Of a stretch of 64,000 bases of DNA, positions 1 to 12,000 are shown piece after piece. The stretch spans positions 629,762 to 693,761 of the forward strand of contig NZ_JABMCZ010000004.1 in NCBI RefSeq assembly GCF_013186535.1. Direction: 5' to 3'. The stretch is from Nocardia terpenica (GTDB taxonomy: Bacteria; Actinomycetota; Actinomycetes; Mycobacteriales; Mycobacteriaceae). The notes under the pieces were generated by a model. It ran no database searches, had not been told where the DNA came from, and saw only the letters and a program-made list of their open reading frames with translations. Within the stretch, counting starts at the first letter, position 1. Each line of letters starts with the position of its first letter. The translations under genes were made by a program, and so were the position numbers.

Positions 1-3000
1 CGCGCCCAGACGGGCGTGGTGATGGGCCAGGCCCTGGATCCGTCCAGTTCGGCGTTCTGGATCGCGGAGTACGTGGAGATTCACGGCGAGGTGGATCTGG
101 CGGCGCTGCGGGCGGCGGTCGAGCGCACGGCCGACGAGATCGACCCGTGCCGTATCCGTTTCGTGGAGATCGACGGCGAGATCTTCCAGGAGCACTCCGA
201 CGAATGCGTCTGCGTCATCGAGACGTACGACCTGCGTGCGGACCCGCAGGGGCGGCAGTTCGCGATGGCGTGGATGCAGGCGCATCTGGCGAGTGCCCCG
301 GATCTGGCGGCGGGCGGGCTGTTCACGGCCGCCGCGTTCCGGCTGTCCGACGAGCTGTGCCTGTTCTTCGAGAGCGCCCACCACGCGATCCTGGACGCCT
401 ATTCGGGCTCGCTGTTCATTCAGCGCATCACCCAGCATTATGCGGCGCTGGTGCGCGGGCAGGACGCGGGCCCGAACCCGTTCGGCCACAGCGGCGCGTT
501 CGTGGCCGACGAGCGGGCCTATCGGGAGTCCGAGCAGTTCGCGCAGGATCGGCGGTACTGGCTGGAGAAGTTCGCCGACGACGTCGAACTGGTGGGCATG
601 GGCCGCCGCGCCGGCTCGGTCGCGCCGTCCTTCTATCGCGAAACCGCGTACCTGCCACAGGAATTCGCCGATCATCTGGCCGCGGTCGGGGCCGGGCTGG
701 CGTCGAAGTGGACGCGGGTGATCCTGGCCGCCATCGCCTGCTATGTGCATCGGATCATCGACCGCGAGGACGTGGTGCTGGTGCTGCCGGTGACCGGCCG
801 GTCCACGCCGGAGGCGAATATGACGCCGGGCATGGCGGCGAATATGGTGCTGGTGCGGTTCCGGATCCGCGCGGACAGCACCGTCGCCGAGGTGGTGGCG
901 CAGGCGGCGACCGAGCTGAAAGCCGCACTGGCGCACCGCAAGTACCGGCTGGAGGATCTGCGCCAGGAGCTGGCGGCGCTGCGCGGGAACGCGGTGCTGC
1001 CGGTGGTGTTCGTGAATATTCTGTCGTTCTATCTGCCCGTCGATTTCGCCGGGGTGGCGACGACGGTGCACAACCTGAGCAACGGGCCGGTGGACGATCT
1101 CGCCTTCACCGTCTACGACCGCTCCGACGGTGCGGGTCTGCAGATCGACGTCGACGGTAATCCGTACGCCTATGACGCGGATGTGGTTGCGGCACACCGT
1201 GACCGATTCACCCGTTACTGCCGGGAGATCACCCGCGATCCGCAGGCCCGGGTCGGTGATGTCGAGATCCTGCTGCCGCAAGAGCGCGCGCAGGTGCTGA
1301 CGGGGTGGAATCCCGACCGCGTCGCGCCGCCCGGCGACGATATCTGCGCCCGGTTCGACCGGCAGGTGCGGCGCAGCCCGCAGGCGGAGGCCGTGCGGTT
1401 CGGCGCGGCGGCGCTGACCTATCGGGAGCTGGACGAGCGCGCCAACCGGCTGGCCCGCGAGTTGCTGGAACGCGGTGTGCGGGTGGAGGATCGGGTCGGC
1501 CTGATCCTGCCGCGCTCGCTGGATCTGGTGGTCGGCATTCTCGCCGTGCTGAAGACGGGGGCGGCCTACGTGCCGGTGGATCCGGCCGCCCCGGCGCAGC
1601 GGATCGCCCACATTCTCGAGGACTCCGCGCCCGCGACGGTGCTCACGCTCGCCGAGTACGCCGGACTCGTTCCCGGGAACACCGTGCTGCTCGACGATCC
1701 CGAGACGGTCGATCGGATCGGGGCACGGCCGGGTGAGCCCGTCGGGACCGATGAGCGCGGCGCGGTGCTGCGCCCGGCCAATGGCGCGTACGTGATCTAC
1801 ACCTCCGGGTCGACCGGCCTCCCGAAGGGCGTGATCATCCCGCACCACAATGTGATTCGCATGCTGGACCAGACCGGCGAATGGTTCGACTTCGGCGCGC
1901 AGGACGTGTGGCCGCTGTTTCATTCCTACGCCTTCGACATGTCGGTGTGGGAAATCTGGAATGCGTTGCTGCGTGGCGGCCGCCTGGTGGTGGTCGACTA
2001 CGAGACGTCGCGGTCGCCGCATCGGTTCCTGGCGCTGCTGCGGAGCGAGGGCGTCACCGCGCTCAACCAGACGCCGTCGGCCTTCCTGCCCCTCATCGAT
2101 GCCGTGCGCGGGGAGTCCGGCCTGCCCGCGCTGCGGGTGGTGACCTTCGGCGGCGAGGCGCTGAATCCGGCGCAGCTGCGGGCCTGGTTCGAGCGGTGCG
2201 GCGACCGGACGCGCCTGGTGAACATGTACGGCACCACCGAGACGACGGTGCACGCGACCTACCGGCCCCTCGGCCCCAGCGAACGCGACGTGACCGCGAA
2301 CGTGGTCGGCCGCGCCATTCCCGATCAGCGCACCTACGTGCTGGACTCGCGGCTGCGTCCGGTGCCGCCGGGCGCGGCGGGCGACCTCTATCTGGGCGGT
2401 GGGGGACAGGCGCGCGGGTATCATCGCCGCGCCGGGCTGACGGCGGCCAGGTTCGTGGCGAATCCGTTCGGTGCGCCGGGCGAAACCCTGTACCGCACCG
2501 GGGATATCGCGCGCTGGACCGCCGACGGTGAGCTCGAGTACCTGGGTCGCGGCGACGATCAGGTGCAGATCCGTGGCTTTCGCGTCGAACCCGGTGAGAT
2601 CGCCGCGGCGCTGCTGCGGCACCCGCGGGTGCGCGACGCGGCGGTCGTGGTGCGCGGCGAGCAGCGCCTGACCGCGTACCTGGTGGCGGACGCGGACCCG
2701 CCCTCGGCCGCCGAGCTGCGCGAATTTCTGCGAGACCTGGTGCCGGACTACATGATTCCGGCGGCCTTCGTCGCCCTGCCGGTGCTGCCGCTGACCACGA
2801 ACGGCAAACTGGACCGCCGCGCGCTGCCCGAGCCGGAGCTGCCTCGGGCCGGTGCGCGCCGGGCGCCGCGCACCCCGGTGGAGGCGACGCTGTGCGGGCT
2901 CTACGCCGGGGTGCTCGGCGTGCCCGAGGTCGGGCCCGACGACGATTTCTTCGAGCTGGGCGGGCATTCGCTGTCGGCGATCAAACTGACGTCGAAGATC

Positions 3001-3090
3001 AAGGCGGAGTTCGGGATTCAGCTCGGCATCCGGGACCTGTTCGATGCGCGCACGGTGGCGGTGGTGGCCGAGCGGCTGGCGGGCAGCGCC
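1..3090 (+). other. NRPS module 1: starter-type C, A (Thr-like), T
   Basis: The C domain (to about 1290) resembles the first C domain of EntF rather than the other C domains here. Shared features include a DDLAF-type stretch near the end and an N-terminus of the AQTGV-QALDP kind. Its catalytic motif is HHAILDA (near 379-399), with Ala where Gly is usual. The A domain (about 1350-2835) has the specificity code DMWNVFMVHK, read by eye. This differs at two positions from the known Thr code DFWNIGMVHK, so Thr is the best guess but not secure. The carrier motif LGGHSL lies near 2955. A starter-type C domain implies an acyl or aryl donor from a separate protein, which is not visible in this window. 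Confidence 0.7.
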
Positions 3091-6000
3091 CTGGCCACCC
3101 GGCCCCCGCTGGTGCGGCGGCCGGATACCGGGCCGGTGCCGCTGTCCTACGCGCAGCGGCGGCTGTGGTTCCTGAACCAGCTGGAGGGGGCCGGGACCGC
3201 CTACAACGAGCCGTACGCGCTGCATCTGACCGGTCCGGTGGACATCGACGCGCTGAGCGCCGCCCTGGGCGATGTGCTCACCCGGCACGAGGCGCTGCGC
3301 ACCGTCGTGGCGGAGCGCGACGGACAGCCGTATCAGCGGGTCCTCGACCCGGCGGCGCTGCCGCCGGTGCTGGATGTGGTGGCGGCGCGCGCGACCGACA
3401 TCGACGAGCGCCTGCGCGAATTCGCCACCACCCCATTCGATCTCGCCGCCGACATTCCGTTCGCGGCACGGTTGTTCACGCTCGGTGTCGACGAGTACGT
3501 GCTGGCCGTGGTGGCGCATCATATCGCCGCGGACGGTTGGTCGGCGGGTCCGCTGGCGGCGGATCTGTCGTCGGCATATCGGTCGAGAGTGGCCGGGCGG
3601 CAACCGGACTGGGAACCCCTGCCGGTCCGGTACACCGATTACACGCTGTGGCAGCGTGCGCTGCTGGGCGAGGAGACGGATGCCGACAGCCGGGCCGCGC
3701 GGCAGGTGGCGTTCTGGCGGGAACAGTTGCGCGACGTGCCCGCCGAGCTGGCATTGCCCGCGGACCGGCCGCGGCCGCCGCGATCGTCGTATCGGGGCGG
3801 GCGGGTCGAGTTCGAGGTTCCGGCCGAAACACACGCTCTGCTGGCCGAATTCGCGCGGGAGACCGGCAGCAGCGCGTTCATGATCCTGCAGGCGGCCCTG
3901 GCGGGTCTGCTCACGCGGCTGGGTGCGGGCACCGATATCCCGATCGGGTCGCCGATCGCCGGACGGCCGGACACCGCGCTGGATTCCCTGGTCGGGTTCT
4001 TCGTCAATACGCTGGTGCTGCGCCTGGACACGGCGGGCAATCCCACCTTCCGGGCCCTGGTCGAGCGGGCCCGGGCGCGGGCGCTGGCGGCCTACGAGCA
4101 TCAGGACGTGCCGTTCGAACTGCTGGTGGAGGCGCTGAATCCGGATCGCTCGCTGGCCCGGCATCCGCTGTTCCAGGTCATGCTGGCGGTACAGCACCAC
4201 GACCGGCCCCGACTGGACTTCGCGGCGGCGGAGGCGACGATCCTGCCCATCGATATCGGCGACGCCCGGTTCGACCTGGAATTCGTGGTGGCCGAACACT
4301 TCACCCGCGACGGGCGGCCGGACGGGCTGGCGGGTTCGCTGAAGTACGCGTGCGATTTGTTCGACGAGACGACCGCGCGCACCCTCACCCGGCGATACGT
4401 CCTGTTTCTGGAACAGCTGCTGCGGCAACCGGATACGCCGCTGACCGGGCCGACGGTGCTCGTGGGTTCGGAGCGGAGCGACCTGCTGGCCCTCGGCCGC
4501 GGTCCCGCCGCCACGCCCGCCGCGGTCGATACCGTGCGGCGCATCGCCCAGCACGCGCGTGCGACACCGGACGCCGTGGCCGTCGTGGCGGCGGATGCCC
4601 TGCTGACGCGGGCCGAGCTGGACGAACGCTCGGCGGCACTGGCCCGGGACCTGGTCGGCGCGGGCATCGGCCCCGATGATGTGGTAGCGGTCGTGCTGCC
4701 GCGCTCGGCGGACTGGATCGTGGCGCTGCTGGCGGTGCGGCGGACCGGGGCCGCGTACGCGCCCATCGATCCGACCTATCCGGACAACCGGATTCGCGCC
4801 ATGCTCGACGACAGCGCCGCGCGCTGCGTGCTGACCACGCGCGGGTGGGCCGACAGCCACGATGTCGGCCTCACCGGCGCGATCACCGACCGGCCGCACG
4901 CGAATCACGCCGTCACCCTGCCGAATCCGGCCGAGCTTCCGGCGCAGCGGCTGGCGTACGTCATCTTCACCTCGGGCTCCACCGGGCGGCCCAAACCGAC
5001 CGCGGTGCAGCTGGACGGCTTCGAGAACACCCTGGCCTGGTACGAGGAGGAACTGGCCGACCTGGACGGCGCGGTGCTGATCGCCTCGTCGCCGAGCTTC
5101 GATCTGACGCAGAAGAACGTGTGGGTGGCCTTGCGGACCGGGCGGCCGATAGCGTTGGCGGGGGCGCGATTCGAGCCCGCGCAGGTGGCCGCGCTGGCGG
5201 CCGAGTTCCCGGTGGCCGTGGCGAATATGGCGCCCAGCGCTTTTCACGCCGTGCTGGAGGCCGACTCCGCGGGCGTGCTGGGATCGATCGGCGCGGTGGT
5301 GCTGGGCGGGGAACCGATCCCGGTCGAGGATCTGGCTCGAATCGGCGCTCCGGCACCGCGATTCGTCAACAGCTACGGTCCCACCGAGGCCGCGGACGTG
5401 GTCGCCTGCCACCGGCTCGATGCGGATCTGGATCGGTATCGGCGGCAACCGATTCCGATCGGGACCGCGATCGCGGGAATCGACCTGTACGTCCTCGGGC
5501 CGGATCTCGCGCTGGCGCCGCCGGGCGTGCTCGGTGAGCTGTATGTGTCCGGTCCCGGTGTGGGCCGGGGGTACGCGGGGCATCCGGGCAGCACGGCCGC
5601 CCGGTTCGTGGCCGACCCGTTCACCGGTGGCCGCATGTACCGGACGGGTGATCTGGTGCGGTGGCGGCCGGACGGCACGCTCGACTATCACGGCCGCGCC
5701 GACGAACAGGTGAAGCTGCGGGGTATCCGGATCGAGACCGGGGAGATCGAGGCGGTGCTGACCGCGCGGCCCGATATCGCGCACGCCGCGGTGATCGTCC
5801 GCGCGGACCGGCCCGGCGATCAGCGCCTGACCGGCTACCTGGTCGCCGCCGAGGGGGCCGACCCGGATCCGATCGTGATCCGCCAGCAGCTGTCCCGCGA
5901 ACTGCCCACCTATCTGATCCCGTCGGCGCTGGTACTGCTGGATCGAATCCCGTTGACCCCCAATGGAAAGCTGGACAAGCGGGCGCTACCGGAACCGGCC

Positions 6001-9000
6001 GTGTCCGAGGCCGGGACACAGCCGCGCACGCCCGCCGAGGCGCTGGTGTGCGCGCTGTTCGCGGAGGTGCTCGGCGTGCCCGCCGTCGGCGTCGACGACA
6101 ACTTCTTCGACCGCGGCGGCCACTCCCTGCTCGCCGGGAAGCTGGTCGCGCGGCTCGAGGCGGTGACCCCGGCCGGACTCGGCATCCAGGACGTGTTCGA
6201 ATGCCCGACGCCCGCGGCGCTGGCCGAGCTCCTCGACCGGCCCGCCGCCGGGCATACCCCGCTGGTGCCCCAGCCCCGGCCCGAGCGCATCCCGGTGTCG
6301 CACGCCCAGCGGCGGCTGTGGTTCCTGGACCGGCTGACCACCGGGACCGCCTACAACATGCCGATCGTGTTGCGGCTCACTGGAACACTGGACGAGCGGG
6401 CCTTGCGCGCGGCTCTCACCGATGTGGTGGCCCGGCACGAGACGCTGCGGACCGTCCTCCCGGAGGCGGACGGCGAACCGTATCAGCGGGTGCTGCCCGC
6501 CGAGACGGTCGCGGTGCCGTTCGAGACCATCGGCATCGCGCCCTCCGACCTGGATGCGGCCCTCCGCGCGGAGGGGGCCCGGCGTTTCGCGCTGGAATCC
6601 GATATTCCCTTGCGGTGCACGCTGTTCCGGCTGTCGGACGACGCGCACGTGCTGGCGCTGACGGTGCATCACATCGCGGCCGATGGTTGGTCGCTGGGAC
6701 CGCTGGCCCGGGACCTGTCCGAGGCGTACCGGGCGCGGGCGGCAGGGACCGGGCCGCGGTGGCCGCGGCTCCCGGTCGCCTACGCCGACTTCGCGCTCTG
6801 GCAGCGCCGAACGGTCGGGGAGGAGAGCGATCCGGATTCGCCGCTGTCCGCGCAAGTGGCGCACTGGCGAGCCGTTCTCGACGGGATGCCCGAAGAGCTC
6901 GATCTCCCGCGCGACCGCCCGCGCCCGGCGCACCCGAGCGGCGGATCCGCTACCGTGCCGATTCACCTGGACGCCGCCCGCTACGCCGCGCTGACCGAGG
7001 CGGCCGCCGCCCGGCGGGCCACGGTGTTCATGCTCGTGCACACCGCCCTGGCCGCGACCCTGGCCCGCAGCGGCGCGGGAACCGACATCGTGATCGGCGC
7101 GCCCGTGGCGGGCCGCTCCGACAGCGCGCTGGACGAGCTGGTCGGCTTCTTCGTCAACACCCTGGTGCTGCGCACCGACCTGTCCGGTAATCCGACCGTG
7201 GCGGAGGCGATCTCGCGTATTCGAGGCACCGACCTGGCGGCGCTCGCGCACCAGGATGTGCCCTTCGAGCGGTTGGTGGCGGAGATCGACCCGGAGCGGT
7301 CGTTCGGTCGGCATCCGCTGTTCCAGGTGGCGCTGGCCGTGCAGAACACCGCCGAGGCGACCGTGCGGCTGCCGGGCCTGGAGATCACGGCGACGCCGGG
7401 TGCGCTCGAGGCCGCGAAATTCGACCTGTCCTTCGAACTCACCGAACACCACGGCGACGGCGTGCTGACCGGTTATCTCGCCTACGCCACCGACCTTTTC
7501 GACCCGGACACCGCGCGGGCGCTCGCGGACCGCTTCCTGCTGATGCTCGATGCGGTGGCGGGCGACCCGGCACGACGGCTGCACGACATCGATGTGCTGT
7601 CGGAAACCGAACGGCGACTGACGCTTCCGGCCACGCCGCCACCGCCGCCGCCCCGGGACTCGATGGCGGCGCTGTTCGATCGCGCCGTCCGGGAGCACCC
7701 GTACGCCGCGGCCCTGGTGACCGATCGCGAGACCATCGACTACGCGGACCTGTCCGCACGGGCCGGGCGGCTGGCGAACCATCTACTCGGACAGGGGGTT
7801 CGCGCGGAGACCAGGGTGGGTGTGTGCCTGCCCCGGTCGGTGGACTATGTGGTGGCGGTGCTGGCGTGCGTGAAGATCGGCGCCACCTACGTGCCGATCG
7901 ATCCGGCCTATCCGCCGCAGCGGCAACGGTTTCTGCTGTCGCAGGCGCGGCCTCGGCTGATCCTGACCGACTCGGCCAGCGCCGCGACCCTGCCGTCCGG
8001 CGTGGACCGCATCGTGCTCGACGACCGTCGCACCGCGAAGCGCATCCGGCACCTGTCGATCGTCGAACGCCTCCGGCTCGCGCCGCATCCCCGGCAGGCC
8101 GCCTATGTGATGTACACGTCCGGATCGACCGGCCGCCCCAACGGCGTGGTCGTGACCGGCGCGGATATCGTTGCGCTGGCGGCGGATTCGGGGTTCGCGG
8201 GCGCGGCGCACGATCGGGTGCTGCTGCACTCGCCGCTCGCGTTCGACGCCTCGACCTACGAGTTGTGGGTGCCGCTGCTCACCGGCCGCACCGCGGTGCT
8301 CGCGCCGGAGGGCCCGCTGGACGGGCGGGTGCTGCGCGACCGCATCGTCCGGCACGGCGTGACCGCCGTGTTCCTGACCACCGCGCTGTTCGCGCTGCTG
8401 GCCGAGGAGGATCCGGGCTGCTTCGCCGGGCTGCGCGAGATCAATGTCGGCGGCGAGGCGATCGCGCCCGCGACCGTGGCGCGGGTGCGGGCCGCCTGCC
8501 CGTCGGCGCGGATCGTGTGCGTGTACGGGCCGACCGAGGCGACCACCTTCGCCACCCGCTACCCGGTCCTGGGCCCGCTGCCGCGCGTGACGGCGATGCC
8601 GCTGGGCGTGCCGCTCGATTCGATGCGCTGCTATGTGCTCGACGAGTATCTGCGGCCCTGCGCGCCCGGTGTCGCGGGCGAGCTGTATCTGGCGGGTACC
8701 GGGGTGAGCCGCGGGTACCTGGACCGGCCGCAGGCGACGGCGGCGCGATTCGTCGCCGACTGCCTCGATCCCGCCGGTGACCGCATGTACCGGACCGGTG
8801 ATATCGCCCGCTGGCGGCTGGTCGGCGACCGGGCCGAACTGGATTACCTCGCCCGCGCCGACGATCAGGTGAAGCTGCGCGGGCACCGGGTCGACCCCAC
8901 CGAGATCGCCTCGCTGCTGGAGGCCGACCCTGGTATCGATCGGGCCGCGGTGGTGCTGCGCACCGACCTGCCCACCGGCCCCGCGCTGATCGCCTATGTG

Positions 9001-12000
9001 ACGTCCCGTGCGGGACAACCCGATTCGCGCCGACTGCGGGAACTGCTCGCGACCCGGCTGCCCGCCCCGCTGGTGCCCGCCGCCTTCGTGCCGGTGGGGC
9101 GGTTGCCGATCACCGAGAACGGCAAGCTGGATCGGCGTGCCCTGCCCGCGCCGGTGTTCGAGGCGGAGCAGTATCGCGCCCCGGCCACCGCCTGGGAACA
9201 TCGGCTCGCCGAGGCGTTCGCCGCGGTGCTCGGCATCGAGACGGTCGGCGCCGACGACAATTTCTTCGGGCTGGGCGGGCATTCGCTGCTCGCCACCAAA
9301 CTGGTGTCGCGGCTGCGGGATACGCACGGGGTGGACATCGGTGTGCGGGCGCTGTTCGACCACCCGACGGTCGCCGCCCTCGCCGCCCGGCTCGACGACG
9401 GTCGCGGCGGCGACACCGGCAGGCCCGTACTGCGCGCCGCCCCGCGGGGTACGCCGCCCGCGCTGTCGTTCGCGCAGCGGCGAATGTGGTTGCTGGACCG
9501 GATCGATCGGGACCGGGCGACCTATACGATTCCGCTGCTGGTCCGGTTGTCCGGCGAGCTACGCCTCGGCGCGCTCCAGCGGGCCCTCGCGGATGTTGTT
9601 GCCCGGCACGACAGCCTGCGCACCCGGCTGCGGGAGCAGGACGGCGTCCCGGTGGCGGCGATCGCGCCGCCCGGTGCGGTATTCGGGCTGACCGTGGTGC
9701 CGACGACCGTGGAGCGGGAACCGGAACTGCTGTCCGCCGAGGCGGCGCGTCCCTTCCGGCTCGATGTCGACCTGCCCTTGCGGGCAACACTGTTCGAGAC
9801 CGGACCCGAAACGCGCACGCTGCTGCTGGTGCTGCATCACAGCGCGGCCGACGGCGCGTCGCTGGCCCCGCTGGCCGCGGACCTGTCGGCGGCCTACCGG
9901 GCCCGGCTCGACGGGAACGCCCCCGAACTGCCTGTGCTGGCGGTGCAGTACGCCGACTATGCGGCGTGGCAGCGATCGGTGGTGGGAACGGAGGACGAAC
10001 CCACCGACCTGGGTGCGGAGCAGATCCGGTACTGGCGTTCGGCTTTGGCGGGCCTGCCGGAGGAATTGTCCCTGCCGGTGGACCGGCCCCGTCCCGCCGT
10101 CGCCACCGGATCCGGTGGGCGCGTGCGGTTTACCCTCGATCGGCGGCTGTGGCGGCAGCTGGAGCTGATCGGCGAACAGCATCGGGCGAGCGTATTCATG
10201 GTGCTGCACACCGCGCTCGCGGCGCTGCTGCATCGGATGGGCGCGGGCTCCGACATCCCGATCGGCACGGTGGTGGCGGGACGACCGGAGCCACAGTTGG
10301 AACCGCTGATCGGCCTGTTCGCCAATACCCTTGTGGTGCGGGCGGATCTGAGCGGCGACCCGAGCGTGGCCGAGCAGCTGGCGCGGAGCCGGGAATCGGC
10401 GCTGGGGGCGTTCGCGCATCAGGAGCTGCCGTTCGAGCGCTTGGTGGAGGTGCTGGACCCGCCGCGCTCGCGGGCGCGGCACCCGCTGTTCCAGGTGGCG
10501 CTGTCGCTGAACAATACGGCCGCACCGCGATTGGAGCTGCCGGGGCTGACGGCCGAGGTCGGCGAACCGGATCTCGCCACCGCCAAATTCGACCTGTCCT
10601 GGCATATCACCCAGCCGCACGCCGACTCGGGAGCCGCTGCGGTGCTGGAGTATTCGGCCGATCTGTTCGACCCCGAGACCGCGCGGGAGCTGGTGTCGCG
10701 GTTCCTGCTGGTGCTGCGGCAGGTCGCGGGCGATCCGCGGCGCCGCGTGCGGGACCTGAACGTGCTGAGCCTGACCGAGAGCGCCGCCACCTTCGGCCGG
10801 GGCGCGACGGGTGATTTCACCGGTGCGCCGCGGCCGTTCCCGGAGCTGTTCGCCGCCCGGGTCCGCGCGAATCCGGAGGCGGAGGCGGTCACCGACGGGG
10901 TGCGGGTCGCGACCTATCGGGAGCTGGACGCGGCCTCGGACATCGTGGCCCGGCAGTTGCGGGCCCGGGGGATCGGCATCGAGGATCGCGTGGCCGTGTT
11001 GCTTGCGCGATCGGTGGCCAACACCGTTGCGGTGCTGGGCATTCTGAAGGCCGGTGCGGCGTATGTCCCGGTCGATCCCGGGTATCCGGCCGAGCGCATC
11101 GAATACCTGCTGTCCGACAGTCGTCCCGCGCTGGTTCTGGTGGGTGCGGGATCGAGTGTTCCGCTGCCGCAGCTGGATTCGGCCGAGCTGCGCGGCGACG
11201 GTGTGCTCGTCGGCGACCCGGTCCCCGCTGCGGGACCCGACCTGCCGGTGGTCCCGGTCGATGCGGGTGCCTATGTCATCTACACGTCCGGGTCGACCGG
11301 GCGGCCCAAAGGCGTGGTGGTCTCGCACCGGGGTGTGGCGGGGCTGGCCGCCACCCACGCCGACACCTGCGGGGTGGGGCCGGGTGACCGGGTCCTGGCC
11401 TGGGCGTCACCGAGTTTCGACGCCTCCTACTGGGAGCTGTCGATGGCGCTGCTGACCGGCGCCACGCTGGTGCTGTCGCCGCAGCAGCCGGTGGTGGGCG
11501 CGGAGCTGGCGAATGTCATTGCCGGTACCGGGATTACGGTGGCGACGATCTCGCCGAGCGTGCTGGCGTCGGTGCCGCAGGGCACGCTGGCCTCGGTCCG
11601 GCTGCTGGTGGTCGCCGGAGAAGCGGTGGGGGCCGGACTGGTTCGGCGCTGGGCGGCCGGGCGGGCGCTGCGTAATGCGTACGGGCCGACCGAGACCACG
11701 GTGTGCGCCACCATGAGCGAGGCCCTGGACACCTCGGGGCGGACCCCGATCGGGTCCCCGGTCGCGGCGGCGCGCCTGTGCGTGCTGGACGGGCGGCTGC
11801 GGCCGGTGCCGCCGGGCGTGGTGGGCGAGCTGTATGTCGGCGGAGACGGTGTCGCGCGGGGATATCACGGCCAATTCGCGCGCACCGCAGGACAATTCGT
11901 CGCCGACCCCTTCGGGCCCGCCGGTGCCCGCATGTATCGCACGGGTGATCTGGTGCGCTGGAATCGCGGCGGCACACTGGAATACGTCGGCCGCGGCGAC

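Noticed and set aside
3120..6240. Assigning module 2 to Asp, Asn or Glu from its FDLTQKN motif
   Set aside because: The full code DLKNVGSDVK does not match the acidic or amide codes I know at the remaining positions.
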